This document shows positions 1 to 10,071 of a stretch of DNA of 64,000 nt, in pieces. This DNA is from Rikenellaceae bacterium (GTDB taxonomy: Bacteria; Bacteroidota; Bacteroidia; Bacteroidales; Rikenellaceae), in the NCBI GenBank assembly GCA_017936385.1, contig JAGBFQ010000022.1:41373-105372 (forward strand). Direction: 5' to 3'. The number at the start of each line of letters is the position of its first letter. The stretch's first letter is position 1. The notes beneath the pieces are model-generated. The model was given only the letters and a program-made list of their open reading frames with translations, was not told where the DNA came from and ran no database searches. The position numbers were made by a program, and so were the translations under genes.

Positions 1-1404
1 GTACGACAGACGGTAGGCGTGAGTGATACCTGCCCAAGCACCTGTGATGAACGAGGCATTCTCCAACTCCTCGAAGTCGGCATTATATGCACGCATGGTC
101 GAGATATTGGTAGCATCAATCACTCCGGGCGGAACGTAGGGAAGTTGCTCAATTTCGCCGAAAATGTAGTCACGCAGGTCATAAGCCACGGTCGTGTGCT
201 CCTCATCGGCATAGAGTTGGTTTGCAGGGTCGGTGATGGTAGATGCAACCGACGCGGGCAGAGCCATCAGATATGCTTTACGTTCGGTCAGTTCTGTATT
301 TGCGTTCACGGTCAGCGACATTGCGCGGGTATAAAGTCCCTTTTCGTCGGCTCCTTCGGGATAGTCGGCCACCGTAAAGTTAATCCACATTGCATAACGG
401 TCATGATAGAGTTTGCCGTTACGCTCGACAAAGGTGTAGAATACCACTCCCTTGGGTGCGGTAATCGTACCTGCCGCGGGAGCTGCCACAAAATCCATGG
501 CATGAACGGGGTCGTAATAGTCGCCAATCGTATTGAAACGCAATTGATAGTTCATATCGAGTTTGAACACATCTTTGCAGCCGTCATAGTCGATGGTAAA
601 TGACTCCACGACCACCGGATTCGAGAGGTCGGAGTAGTCGCAAAGGTCGAATTTGACAACCGTCGGCTCCAAGGGCAGTTCTTCGGGTACGGTATTGAGA
701 GATATTTCGGTGCGGCCGTTCTCACCCGAGGTATTCGAGAGCTCAAGCCACGCGGGAATTTCGCCCACCAACGACCAATTAAAGTTGGCATCCACAGCGA
801 TTTTTTGTCGGAACAGACCATTAACCCATCTCATTTTCACACTTTCAACCGTACTCTCCGAATAGACATATTTGCTCAACGAGTCCATTTGAAATACATT
901 GTCCGTCTCATTGAACTCGGCCTCATAAACATCTATCTCGCGTTGTGCCGCGGGGAGTGTGAGTTGTGCTATCACTTCGGTGCGGTTGCCCATGTTCAAC
1001 GACACCTCACAAGTGTGTGCCTGACGGTAATCCACAATGTTACGAACTTGGATTTGCACCTCTTGGGTTCCGGTTTCGGTACCACGCAGCGAAAGGGTGG
1101 TGTTTTTGCCATCAACGATACTGAACCAAGCCGATGTTTCGGCAGGTACAGACACCTCCCATTTGGTAGCAGCTTCGAAAGTCAGCGTAACAACCTCTCC
1201 GGGGGTTACATTAGCCACAACCTTTTCGGGGAATACAACATCTGTATTACCTTCGCCCTCACCGGGTTTATCACCGGGGGTTACGTTCTCGTTTCCGGAG
1301 CCATCATCCGTTCCTTCATTCTCGGGGGTATCGGGGTTACATGCGCTGACAGCCATTGCCACAACAACCAGCAGGCTGAACAGACGAACCATATATTTTT
1401 TCAT
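1..1404 (-). CDS. SusCD-associated surface lipoprotein, C-terminus cut by the window edge
   Basis: I translated the reverse strand from the ATG at 1404; it stays open to base 1, so 468 codons are visible and the stop lies outside. It begins with a lipoprotein signal peptide ending VSAC (lipid Cys22), then a Gly/Glu/Asp-rich linker and beta-rich modules resembling BACON or PKD-like folds. It is the fourth gene after SusC, SusD and a DUF4843 lipoprotein, 60 bp behind the latter. In such four-gene loci this position is usually held by a DUF5003 or PKD-like lipoprotein, thought to sit on the SusCD lid and help capture ligand. The family is inferred from position and general look, not from a diagnostic motif. 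The ligand cannot be read from the sequence. Confidence 0.85.
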   Translation of the reverse strand, partial: MKKYMVRLFSLLVVVAMAVSACNPDTPENEGTDDGSGNENVTPGDKPGEGEGNTDVVFPEKVVANVTPGEVVTLTFEAATKWEVSVPAETSAWFSIVDGKNTTLSLRGTETGTQEVQIQVRNIVDYRQAHTCEVSLNMGNRTEVIAQLTLPAAQREIDVYEAEFNETDNVFQMDSLSKYVYSESTVESVKMRWVNGLFRQKIAVDANFNWSLVGEIPAWLELSNTSGENGRTEISLNTVPEELPLEPTVVKFDLCDYSDLSNPVVVESFTIDYDGCKDVFKLDMNYQLRFNTIGDYYDPVHAMDFVAAPAAGTITAPKGVVFYTFVERNGKLYHDRYAMWINFTVADYPEGADEKGLYTRAMSLTVNANTELTERKAYLMALPASVASTITDPANQLYADEEHTTVAYDLRDYIFGEIEQLPYVPPGVIDATNISTMRAYNADFEELENASFITGAWAGITHAYRLSY

Positions 1405-1464
1405 TTTCACTCTTAATTATATATTGTACTCAGATTACTTTTACTCTTTTTAGCGTCCTCAGCA

Positions 1465-2370
1465 CTAAAGTCCCTCGCGCATAATTCGGTTGGCCTCCTC
1501 CTCGGTGACCCACTCCATAACATTATAGAAGTCGCCGACAGCACCCACTGCCTCGCCCACATTTTCGACATAGACATAGGTCCACAGCACTGCGAATTTT
1601 CGACACGAGTTGAAGTATGAGGTATTGTAAGGGCTCGCTTTGCCCAGGATTCTGTCGTCGCCATGGAACATTCCGAACACCGAACCCTCGTCGCTCAGCA
1701 CTTGGTCGGCATCCATCGTCACTTTGGGCTCTGCGGGGTCCGTAGCATCGAAACCGATAATCACGTCGTAACCCTCGTAGAATGCATCACGCAAAATTAC
1801 GTGGGTATCGTCCACCTTGTCAACCTTAACGAGTTTTTGGAACGCTGTGTTGGTTCCCGGATAGTTGTAAATCAGCATCGACGACAACACGCACCAACCC
1901 GTAAAGTTGTTGATATCCCACGGGCACGCCTTATAGAAGGTTGCCTTGTGGGTGGTCCAGCCCTCATAGAGGTTCCATTGCACCTTCTCGGGAACCACAA
2001 GTCTCAGCACAACACCCAACGAATCTGCGTCGGTGATATTGGCATAGTGTCCGCGGAGTTGCACATCCACGGCACGTTCGCCGGCAGGGATGACCACTTT
2101 GTTCGACAGAAGTGTGAAGTGTTTGCCCTCGATAGCGTTGCTACCTTGGTCGACGATTTCGACGCCGAATGTGCGGTCGTAGTCGCAAGCCACGGTCGAA
2201 GCCACAGACACACTGAACAACTCATTGTCGGCAGTGATGACGTTGCTTGAGAGCGTATCGGCAAACATTACGTACTCGGCATCCGAGTAGGTGGTATACT
2301 CCTCGTGGCACGAAGTCAGCGAAATGAGCATCAGCACCGAGGCCGAAAGTATTGAAAGTATGCGTTTCAT
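1465..2370 (-). CDS. DUF4843-type SusCD-associated lipoprotein
   Basis: A 301-residue protein with a lipoprotein signal (SLTSC, lipid Cys21), so probably exported to the outer-membrane surface. The start region followed by YSDAEYVMFADTL is typical of DUF4843 proteins, which almost always lie just downstream of susD. The body looks all-beta, without enzyme motifs. It starts 34 bp after the SusD stop and is followed 60 bp later by another lipoprotein. I infer an accessory ligand-binding subunit of the SusCD complex. From memory, a characterised Bacteroides thetaiotaomicron complex (BT2261-BT2264) also carries two extra lipoproteins and was crystallised with bound peptides, but similarity to that system has not been tested. 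Confidence 0.85.
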   Translation of the reverse strand: MKRILSILSASVLMLISLTSCHEEYTTYSDAEYVMFADTLSSNVITADNELFSVSVASTVACDYDRTFGVEIVDQGSNAIEGKHFTLLSNKVVIPAGERAVDVQLRGHYANITDADSLGVVLRLVVPEKVQWNLYEGWTTHKATFYKACPWDINNFTGWCVLSSMLIYNYPGTNTAFQKLVKVDKVDDTHVILRDAFYEGYDVIIGFDATDPAEPKVTMDADQVLSDEGSVFGMFHGDDRILGKASPYNTSYFNSCRKFAVLWTYVYVENVGEAVGAVGDFYNVMEWVTEEEANRIMREGL

Positions 2371-2404
2371 TGTTCTAACTTTGGTATGGTGTTAAATCAC
2401 GTTA

Positions 2405-3976
2405 CTAATTGTTGCTGGGGTTGGGTGCCACCTCCGAGCCGGGTGCGTCGAGTTCGTGTTTCGGGATAGGCCACACAAAACGCGGGTTGTCGACCGAAAT
2501 TTTGATGCTGCTACCCTCCTTGAGCGAGTTTTGCTGAGGGGTACGCTCAAAGACGCCGTTGTTGAGCAATTTGCCCCAACGTTTGAGGTCTTGCAGACGG
2601 TGTCCCTCCATGTAGAGTTCACGCACGCGCTCATCCGAAATGGTTTGCAGGAAGTTATCCTTATTGACAACTGTCGAACCGACTCCATTGGCAAAACGAG
2701 ACTCTCGCAGGGTGCTGAGGTCGGCCGAAGCTGCCGCGTAGTTAGGATTATCCTTGCGGCAGTAGGCCTCGGCACGAATCAGATATTGCTCGGCCAAACG
2801 GAAAGGCTTGGGTGAGTTTACGTGGAATAGCTGATAGCTGTTCATAAAACTCTCGTTTCCATAGTACTTTATCAGCAATGGCCAAACAAGTCCGTGACTG
2901 TGACCGGTCTGCATCGTGGCGAAATATGCATCATAGCGCAAATCGGCCGATTGATACAGATTCAAAACCCATTGTGCAGGCACATAATCCGGATAGTAGT
3001 ACACATAGTCGGTATTAAAAGCCAAGAAGGACTGACCCAACGCTCCTCCATACGATGTGGGAGTGAAACCGATTTGCCAAATAATTTCGGTGGCAAGGTC
3101 ATTCGACCACATATATTGGAAGTAGCTTTGGCTACCGGTCGTTTGGTTGTAGATATGATACGAATTGGGATTTGTGTTCGTATAGTTAACATTGGCTTCC
3201 GACAACGCAAAAGCCTTATGAGGATGGTCGATAACCTTCGACGAGTATTCGATGGCGGCATCCCAGTCCTGCATATAGAGGGCTACGCGAGCATGAAGGG
3301 CATAAGCCATACCTTGAATTGCGTAGTCGCTGCTGTAACCGTCGTAGTCATCATCCAACAAGCTCTCGGCCATCGACAAGTCGTCAAGCACCATTTTGTA
3401 AGAGGCCTTGAGCGAGGCACGCACGGCACGCTCTTTCTTCGAATACGACTTGCGCAGCACCACACCGAGCTGGTTATCGGCGTTATCGGGGTCGTAAGCC
3501 TCGCAGTAGCATTTGATAAGTTCCGAGTAGCACAGTGCGCGGATGGTGTAGACCTCGCCCTTATAGAAGTCCAAAGCCAGCAGATTGTCGTCGTCGGTCT
3601 CCTTGGCAATCACTTGGTCAATCTTCTCGAGGAAGAAGTTACACTCGCTGATGATGCTATACAAACCGCCATACACAGCCTCAATCTCCTTGCTTGTTCC
3701 GCGGAAGGTCCACAACCAGAACTCGCCCATATTATTGGAGTAACCCTCAACAGCATAAGCCAAATCTGTTTGGATGTCGGGCAGCAGGGTCAAGTAGCCG
3801 CTCCACAGCGCGCTGCTCTTCATTTGGGCATAGATACCCGTAAGATGTTGTTCGGCGTCATCGAAGGTCTGCATCGCCTTGTCGACGGGGATTGCCGAGC
3901 CGGGCGTTTTGTCAAGACACGAGGTTGCCAACACTGCAACCATCAGGCAGACGCATATTTTTATTTTTCTGAGCAT
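2405..3976 (-). CDS. RagB/SusD family nutrient-binding outer membrane lipoprotein
   Basis: A 523-residue lipoprotein (LATSC, lipid Cys20), the usual SusD length. It opens with LDKTPGSAIP and an early helical segment (AMQTFDDAEQHLTGIYAQMK), as SusD proteins do, and has the tetratricopeptide-like helices plus the typical C-terminal stretch (RLAEQYLIRAEAYCR, then DERVRELYMEGHRLQDLKRW) of the SusD_RagB domain. SusD proteins form the hinged lid on the SusC barrel and capture oligomeric substrates such as glycans or peptides. The gene starts 19 bp behind susC, so the two are surely co-transcribed. No carbohydrate-active enzyme lies in the visible part of the operon, so the substrate is open. Confidence 0.97.
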   Translation of the reverse strand: MLRKIKICVCLMVAVLATSCLDKTPGSAIPVDKAMQTFDDAEQHLTGIYAQMKSSALWSGYLTLLPDIQTDLAYAVEGYSNNMGEFWLWTFRGTSKEIEAVYGGLYSIISECNFFLEKIDQVIAKETDDDNLLALDFYKGEVYTIRALCYSELIKCYCEAYDPDNADNQLGVVLRKSYSKKERAVRASLKASYKMVLDDLSMAESLLDDDYDGYSSDYAIQGMAYALHARVALYMQDWDAAIEYSSKVIDHPHKAFALSEANVNYTNTNPNSYHIYNQTTGSQSYFQYMWSNDLATEIIWQIGFTPTSYGGALGQSFLAFNTDYVYYYPDYVPAQWVLNLYQSADLRYDAYFATMQTGHSHGLVWPLLIKYYGNESFMNSYQLFHVNSPKPFRLAEQYLIRAEAYCRKDNPNYAAASADLSTLRESRFANGVGSTVVNKDNFLQTISDERVRELYMEGHRLQDLKRWGKLLNNGVFERTPQQNSLKEGSSIKISVDNPRFVWPIPKHELDAPGSEVAPNPSNN

Positions 3977-3995
3977 ACTTTATAATGGTCTTTGT

Positions 3996-6935
3996 TTAGA
4001 AAGTTAAGTCAAGTCCGAACGTAAATTGGCGAGCCATCGGGTACTGTGCCGCGTAGATATTGGCCGTACCCTCGGGGTCCAATCCCGAGAATTTGGTAAA
4101 CGTAAAGAGGTTCTGACCCTGTGCATACACGCGAACACCGCTGAATACCTTGCTCTTTTTGAGCAGGTTTTGGGGCAGCGAGTAGCTAATCATCAGGTTC
4201 TTGAGTCGCAGGAACGAAGCGTCCTCCAACAGACGACTATCGAATTCGGTGTAGACACCGTGGCGCGGAATGTCGGTCACGTCGCCCGGCTCTTTCCAAC
4301 GGTCCAACAAGCGGCGGCTTTGGTTGTACGATGCAAAGCGGCCGTTCGATTCATCGAAGTAGCGGTCGTTGTTAATCATCCAACGGTCGGCAACCCAGCT
4401 GAATTGTGCCGAGAGCGACAGGCCCTTCCAAGCCAAGGTGGTTCCGAAACCGCCCTGCCACGGAGCGTGATAGCTCTTGTCGATAAGCACCTTATCCTCG
4501 TCGCGCAATTCGGTGGTGATATTACCGTTCTTGTCATACCACAGAGCGTCACCGTTTGCGGGGTTGACACCTGCATAGCGGTTGATGTAGAATTGGCCGA
4601 GCGATTCACCCACAACGTACTTGGTATAGGCTCCCGAGTTCTCATACTCCGTAACACCGTTGTAGAGTTCGGTAATCTTGTTGTCGTTGTACGAGAAGTT
4701 GGCGTTGATGGTCCACGAGAAGTCCTTAACAGCGATGGCAGTTGCATTGACACTCAACTCGACACCTTTGTTAACCATCACACCCACGTTGTCCCAATAG
4801 TAGCCGAAGCCCGAAGTCGAGTACGGCAGCGGAACGTTCATCAACATGTCGCTGGTACGTTTGTAGTACAACTCCAAGTCGACGTTGAGTCGGTTCCAGA
4901 AACCTACGTGGATACCGAGGTTGCTGGTCCAGGGTTTCTCCCATCCGAGTTTATCGTTACCGGGTTGCATCAGGCCCAAACCTGCGTCACCCACATAGTC
5001 CAGACCTCCGCCCACAAGAGCCAAGTGTTCGTAGTTGGGGATTGACGAGTTACCCGAGGTACCGGTCGAGAGTTGAACTTGTGCGTTGGTCAACCAGCGC
5101 GAGGCATTTGCCATAAACTCCTCGTTACGCAGGTTCCACATGAAGGCCGCCGACCAGAACACACCCCATCGGTTCTCCTTACCGAATCGGCTCGAAGCGT
5201 CGGTACGCAGAGCGGCCTCGGCAAAGTAGCGGTTCTTGTAGTTGTACTCGCCACGGGCAAAGAACGACAAGAAGCCGTAATCCGAATCGGTGGTATCATC
5301 CCACGAAGTTGCGCGGGTTGCGGTGGTAAGGTTGGTCAGTGCGTTGTTGTTCTGACCTGCGGTTGCCACGCTGAACGCCTCATAGTGGTAGTCGATACCC
5401 TCATGACCCACGAGGAAGTTGAACGAGTGGTCCTTCTCGATGTCAAACTCATAGTTGATGGTGTTGGTCATGGTGAGAGTATAATTATCGGTCGAGCTGC
5501 GCGATGCCGAGCCTTGTCCCTGGTTGGGAGCGTAGCTCGGAAACGACTGAGCAAAACCGGTCGAGTGCGAGTAGTCGGCGCTGAACTGCGAACGCAGGGT
5601 CAGACCCTCAATGGGGTTGGCCTCGGCGAAGATGGTTTCAATCATCTTATATTTTTTAAAGGTCAGCGGGTTGTTCTCCAGCCACTCGAGCGGGTTTTGG
5701 CCGTTACCTTTCCACGAACCGTCGTTAATCGACGCCAGCGAACCGTCTGCTCGGTAAGGGTTCCAGTAGGGCAACATGAAACGAGCCGCCGAGATGGGGG
5801 TTACCAGCGTATAGGCACCCTCGTCGGCTTGTTGGATGTTTTGGAAGTTGAGCATGGTGTTGCTACCGATTTTGAGCCAGCGAGCAGCTTGACGCTCAAG
5901 GTTGGCGCGCAGCGAGTAACGCTCAAAGCCCGAACCCACAGCAGTACCGTCTTGATTGTAGTAGCCGCCCGACAGGTAGTAGTTGGTCTTCTCGTCGGCA
6001 CCCGAAACCGCCAGCTCGTAGTTTTGCAACAGAGCGCGGGGGTTGAACACTACATTCATCCAGTTAACATCCGTCTGACCGAGCACATCGTAGTTTTGGC
6101 CGTCGGTCATGCCGATTTCTTTTTCATATTGGATACGCTCCTGGGTGGTCATCAGGTCCCACTTCTCGCCATTGGCCTGCGAGAAACCAACTTGTGTTTG
6201 GAATTGGATTTTGGGTCGGTCGGCGATGCGTCCCTTCTTGGTGGTAATCACAATCACACCGTTGGCAGCACGCGCACCGTAAATCGAGGTCGAAGCGGCG
6301 TCTTTCAGCACGTTGAGGGTTGCGATGTCCGACGGGTTGATGGCGTTGAAGTCGCTTGCCGAGATGGGCGCGCCGTCAAGGATATACAACGGAGCAGTAC
6401 CCGAGTTAATCGAGTTGACGCCACGGATTTGCATGGTTGCCGAGGCCGAGGGTTCGCCCGTATTGGAGAGAACCGACAGACCGGCCACCTGACCTTGCAG
6501 AGCTTGGTCGAAGGCTGCGGTGGGCGTATCTTCGATTTTGGCGGTATTGACGGTGGCTACCGAACCTGCCACGGTACCCTTTTTGCGGACACCATAGGCA
6601 ATCACCACCACGTCGTCAACAAGTTCGGCTTCGCTCTCCATTTCGAGGTTGAAGGTTACGGCCGCTTGTCCCGAGGGTACAAGGTACTCCACGGTTTTAA
6701 AACCGATGTATTGGAACGTCAGCTTGGTACCGGCGGCAGCCTGCACCGAGTATGTTCCGTCGAGCTGTGTGCTCATACCGCTGAGGGTTTCGGTGACTAC
6801 CGTAACGCCAATCAGCGGCTGCTTGTCTTCGGCCGATGTTACTTTTCCACTGACCGTCACTCGCTGTTGGGCGAGTATTGTACCGGGCAGTGCGAGCATC
6901 AGTACCAGCAGAACTTTTGATAGATATTTTGGCAT
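3996..6935 (-). CDS. SusC/RagA family TonB-linked outer membrane transporter
   Basis: A 979-residue protein: signal peptide of about 22 residues ending in LAQ, a carboxypeptidase-regulatory-like domain (about 27-105, QQRVTVSGKVTSAEDKQPL), a plug with the SusC signature around DDVVVIAYGVRKK and QIRGVNSIN, then a long beta barrel ending in a terminal Phe (FTFGLDLTF), as outer-membrane barrels do. There is no N-terminal STN domain, so direct signalling to an anti-sigma factor is not expected. It imports ligand captured by the SusD lid using TonB energy. It is the first gene of the operon and has a good promoter match upstream. The ligand is unknown. Confidence 0.97.
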   Translation of the reverse strand: MPKYLSKVLLVLMLALPGTILAQQRVTVSGKVTSAEDKQPLIGVTVVTETLSGMSTQLDGTYSVQAAAGTKLTFQYIGFKTVEYLVPSGQAAVTFNLEMESEAELVDDVVVIAYGVRKKGTVAGSVATVNTAKIEDTPTAAFDQALQGQVAGLSVLSNTGEPSASATMQIRGVNSINSGTAPLYILDGAPISASDFNAINPSDIATLNVLKDAASTSIYGARAANGVIVITTKKGRIADRPKIQFQTQVGFSQANGEKWDLMTTQERIQYEKEIGMTDGQNYDVLGQTDVNWMNVVFNPRALLQNYELAVSGADEKTNYYLSGGYYNQDGTAVGSGFERYSLRANLERQAARWLKIGSNTMLNFQNIQQADEGAYTLVTPISAARFMLPYWNPYRADGSLASINDGSWKGNGQNPLEWLENNPLTFKKYKMIETIFAEANPIEGLTLRSQFSADYSHSTGFAQSFPSYAPNQGQGSASRSSTDNYTLTMTNTINYEFDIEKDHSFNFLVGHEGIDYHYEAFSVATAGQNNNALTNLTTATRATSWDDTTDSDYGFLSFFARGEYNYKNRYFAEAALRTDASSRFGKENRWGVFWSAAFMWNLRNEEFMANASRWLTNAQVQLSTGTSGNSSIPNYEHLALVGGGLDYVGDAGLGLMQPGNDKLGWEKPWTSNLGIHVGFWNRLNVDLELYYKRTSDMLMNVPLPYSTSGFGYYWDNVGVMVNKGVELSVNATAIAVKDFSWTINANFSYNDNKITELYNGVTEYENSGAYTKYVVGESLGQFYINRYAGVNPANGDALWYDKNGNITTELRDEDKVLIDKSYHAPWQGGFGTTLAWKGLSLSAQFSWVADRWMINNDRYFDESNGRFASYNQSRRLLDRWKEPGDVTDIPRHGVYTEFDSRLLEDASFLRLKNLMISYSLPQNLLKKSKVFSGVRVYAQGQNLFTFTKFSGLDPEGTANIYAAQYPMARQFTFGLDLTF

Positions 6936-6966
6936 AAGCGCAACTATAAATTACATTATTGACCTG

Positions 6967-6998
6967 CAAAGCTAAAAAAAACTACGGGAAAAACCAAA
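6967..6998 (-). promoter_or_regulatory. Promoter of the SusC/SusD operon
   Basis: Reading the minus strand, TTTG (6995-6998), a spacer of 20 bp and TAGCTTTG (6967-6974) match the Bacteroidota housekeeping consensus exactly in form. The ATG at 6935 follows about 30 bases later. The flanking bases to about 7160 are AT-rich and hold no gene. Confidence 0.7.
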
Positions 6999-7262
6999 CA
7001 AAGTATAAATTATAACAAATTTTCAACCAATCTCATTTCAAATCATCACCACTTTCGGTCAAGTTGTAACACACTGAAAACGACCACTGTACACGCATCC
7101 GTTGGTATGAATTTAGCGACATTGTACGACTGAAAAAAAAATACAAAAAAATTTTACGGTCTATTGACAAATCGACCATTTTACCCAAATCCACCTCATT
7201 TCACCGGCTACAATGCCAAAAAAATATTGGGCAATAAAACACAATGTTTTACGTTTATTTCG

Positions 7263-7270
7263 TATCTTCG
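7263..7270 (+). promoter_or_regulatory. Probable -7 element for the calcium ATPase gene
   Basis: TATCTTCG differs from the TAnnTTTG -7 consensus at one base and lies about 32 bases before the ATG at 7303. The -33 region upstream is AT-rich but has no clean TTTG at the right distance. Its place argues against the longer reading frame that begins at 7213. Confidence 0.45.
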
Positions 7271-7302
7271 CCCAAGGAGCAAACAAAACATCACATACCA
7301 TC

Positions 7303-9936
7303 ATGACCGACAAAACAAATTTCTACCGTCTGTCCGTCGACCAGACGCGACAACAACTCAATGCCCAATCCCCCGACGGACTCTCGGCCTCAGAAGCCGC
7401 CGAACGATTGGCACACGACGGCCACAACGAGTTCGCCAAAAAGAAACACACCTCGACCATTGTCAAGTTCTTAAATCAGTTCAAGAGTTTCATGATTTTG
7501 GTACTCATCGCGGCGGCCGTGATTTCGGGCGTTGTGGGAGTGATGAACGGCGAGGGAATGGCCGACACCTTCATCATCCTTGCCATCGTGGTTATCAACG
7601 CCATAATCGGCGTATTGCAGGAGAACAAAGCCGAGAAGTCGCTCGACGCGTTGGAACGTATGTCGGCGCCACACTGCAAGGTTATGCGCGACGGCGAGGT
7701 GCAGGTCATCGAGAGCCGCGACCTGGTGGTTGGCGACACCGTGGTGATTGAGACGGGCGACAGCGTACCTGCCGACCTCCGACTCACCGAGGCCACCAAC
7801 CTCAAAATACAAGAGGCCGCTCTCACGGGTGAATCACTCCCCGTCGAAAAGAACACCGACACACTCACCGAAGAGGTCGGTATTGGCGACCGCACCAACA
7901 TGGCATTTGCCTCGTGCAGCGTAACTTACGGCCACGGCGTGGGTATTGTTACCGCCACGGCTACTGCCACCGAGGTGGGTAAAATCGCTTCGATGATTCA
8001 ATCCGTGCCCGAGGTCAAAACTCCGATGCAACAAAGACTCGACCAGCTGGGAAAATTCCTTGCCATCGCAGCACTTGTAATTTGTGCCCTCATATTTGTC
8101 ATAGGCATAGCCTATGGCAACGACATTCTGACCATGTTTATGACTGCTGTCAGTCTGGCCGCTGCCGCCATACCCGAAGGATTACCCGCCGTGTCGACCA
8201 TTGTGCTGGCTATGGGTGTTACGCGCCTTGCCAAACGCAACGCCATTGTGCGCAACCTCCCTTCGGTCGAAACCCTCGGAAGCACCTCGGTAATCTGCTC
8301 CGACAAGACCGGCACGCTGACCCAAAACCGCATGACGGTGGTTGCGACCTATACCGAAGGCTCTCAACGCGAAGCCTCCGAGCTCACCCCCGCCATCAAA
8401 ACTTTGATTCGCATTGCGGCGCTTGCCAACGACGGAAAACTCAACAGCGAAGACGGCTCGACCGTGGGCGACCCCACCGAAACAGCCCTGCTCGACTTGG
8501 GTCGCCTGCACGGAATCGACAAAAACGAGCTGGATGCAACCTCTCCACGTACGGCCGAGATTCCGTTCGACTCCGAGCGCAAACTCATGACCACCATCCA
8601 TCCCGAGGGCGAGGCTCTGCTGGTTGCCACCAAGGGCGGTATGGACGAACTCTTGGCACGTTGCAACCGCATCCTTGATGCAGGCGCGGTTCGTCCACTG
8701 ACCGACGCCGACCGTGAGTCGCTGCGCACGGCCAACACCTCGCTTGCAGGTCAGGCTTTGCGCGTGCTGGCAATGGCCTATAACGAGATACAGACTCTGC
8801 CCGCCGAAGTTTCGAGCGCGACCATCGAGCGCGATCTTGTGTTTGTGGGTATGGTCGGAATGATTGACCCTCCGCGCGAAGAGGTTAAAGCGGCCGTTGC
8901 GGAGTGTCGTGCAGCGGGAATTCGTCCCGTGATGATTACGGGCGACCACCTCATTACCGCCTCGGCCATCGCCCGCCAATTGGGAATCATGGCCGATGGC
9001 GACATTGCCGTCATGGGTGCCGAAGTCGAGAAGATGAGCGACGCAGACTTGCGCACAACGGCCCAACGAGCCGCCGTGTTTGCCCGCGTAGCCCCCGAGC
9101 ATAAAGTACGCATTGTCAAAGCATTCCAGAGTCTGGGTAATGTGGTGGCAATGACGGGCGACGGCGTAAACGACGCCCCGGCTCTAAAGCTTGCCGACAT
9201 AGGCGTGGCGATGGGTATCACGGGAACGGACGTATCGAAAGAGGCCTCGGATGTGGTGCTTGCCGACGATAACTTTGCAACCATCGTTTCGGCCGTGCGC
9301 GAAGGTCGCCGCATCTACGACAATCTGATGAAGTCCATTCAGTTTATGCTGTCGACCAATTTGGGCGAAATCCTTGTGCTGTTCGTGGCCGTGATTTGCA
9401 ACCTTGTGTCGCCGTTGCTGCCGATTCACATTCTGTGGATTAACCTTGTGACCGACAGCCTTCCTGCGCTGGCGCTGAGTTTCGACCCCGCCGATGACGA
9501 CATAATGAAACGTAAGCCCATAGATTCCAAACAGGGAATCATGACACGCGGATTCTCCCTGCGCGTGTTGTTGCAGGGTGCTTGCATCGCAGGTTTGTCG
9601 CTTGCGGCCTATCACATCGGACTCCAAACCTCTGTTGACGCAGCCCGCACAATGACCTTTGCAACGCTTGCGCTGTCACAAATGACGCTCATTTTCAGTA
9701 TCCGTTCGGGTATGCACGCGGCCGTGAGGGGCATGTTCCGCAACAAGTTCTTGTGGGGAGCCATTCTGTTTGTGGTGGCGCTGATGGCGCTGGTATTGTT
9801 GATTCCCGCGGTTCAGAGCGTGTTCCACGTGGTATCGCTGACGGGTACCCAATGGTTGTGGGTCGGCGGTCTGTCACTCGGTGCAGTCATCCTCGGCGAA
9901 ATGCTCAAGGGTATAATTCGTCTGTTCCGCAAATAG
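7303..9936 (+). CDS. P-type calcium-translocating ATPase (PMCA/SERCA-like)
   Basis: An 877-residue P2-type ATPase that should use ATP to pump cations, probably Ca2+, out across the inner membrane. All core motifs are present: TGES (175-178) in the actuator domain, PEGLP (about 291-295) in helix M4, the phosphorylation motif DKTGTLT with Asp334, and TGDGVND (Asp620). An N-terminal cation-ATPase domain and a C-terminal membrane domain of about six helices (ILWINLVTDSLPALALSFDP) flank them. I chose the ATG at 7303: the frame is open from 7213, but the extra 30 residues overlap the likely promoter and look unlike the family. It is monocistronic and ends at a strong hairpin. Ca2+ is inferred from the family; Mn2+ is possible. 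Confidence 0.93.
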   Translation: MTDKTNFYRLSVDQTRQQLNAQSPDGLSASEAAERLAHDGHNEFAKKKHTSTIVKFLNQFKSFMILVLIAAAVISGVVGVMNGEGMADTFIILAIVVINAIIGVLQENKAEKSLDALERMSAPHCKVMRDGEVQVIESRDLVVGDTVVIETGDSVPADLRLTEATNLKIQEAALTGESLPVEKNTDTLTEEVGIGDRTNMAFASCSVTYGHGVGIVTATATATEVGKIASMIQSVPEVKTPMQQRLDQLGKFLAIAALVICALIFVIGIAYGNDILTMFMTAVSLAAAAIPEGLPAVSTIVLAMGVTRLAKRNAIVRNLPSVETLGSTSVICSDKTGTLTQNRMTVVATYTEGSQREASELTPAIKTLIRIAALANDGKLNSEDGSTVGDPTETALLDLGRLHGIDKNELDATSPRTAEIPFDSERKLMTTIHPEGEALLVATKGGMDELLARCNRILDAGAVRPLTDADRESLRTANTSLAGQALRVLAMAYNEIQTLPAEVSSATIERDLVFVGMVGMIDPPREEVKAAVAECRAAGIRPVMITGDHLITASAIARQLGIMADGDIAVMGAEVEKMSDADLRTTAQRAAVFARVAPEHKVRIVKAFQSLGNVVAMTGDGVNDAPALKLADIGVAMGITGTDVSKEASDVVLADDNFATIVSAVREGRRIYDNLMKSIQFMLSTNLGEILVLFVAVICNLVSPLLPIHILWINLVTDSLPALALSFDPADDDIMKRKPIDSKQGIMTRGFSLRVLLQGACIAGLSLAAYHIGLQTSVDAARTMTFATLALSQMTLIFSIRSGMHAAVRGMFRNKFLWGAILFVVALMALVLLIPAVQSVFHVVSLTGTQWLWVGGLSLGAVILGEMLKGIIRLFRK

Positions 9937-9955
9937 CGTTTGGAGAGTACATTAA

Positions 9956-9996
9956 AAAAGGGCGTGTCCAACAAGTTTTTGGGGACACGCCCTTTT
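9956..9996. terminator. Hairpin terminator after the calcium ATPase gene
   Basis: A perfect 14-bp inverted repeat (AAAAGGGCGTGTCC, 9956-9969, with 9983-9996) followed by T-rich sequence, starting 20 bases after the stop. It is A-rich on the left and T-rich on the right, so it could act in both directions. Confidence 0.85.
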
Positions 9997-10071
9997 CTGT
10001 CGTAAGTTGCAGATTGACAAAAACTGAGCGTTCCGCAAGGCATACATACCCGACGGAACGCTCTCCAACAA

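Noticed and set aside
5073..6920. Open frame of 615 codons antisense to susC
   Set aside because: susC matches its family over the full length; the plus-strand frame is a codon-bias shadow.
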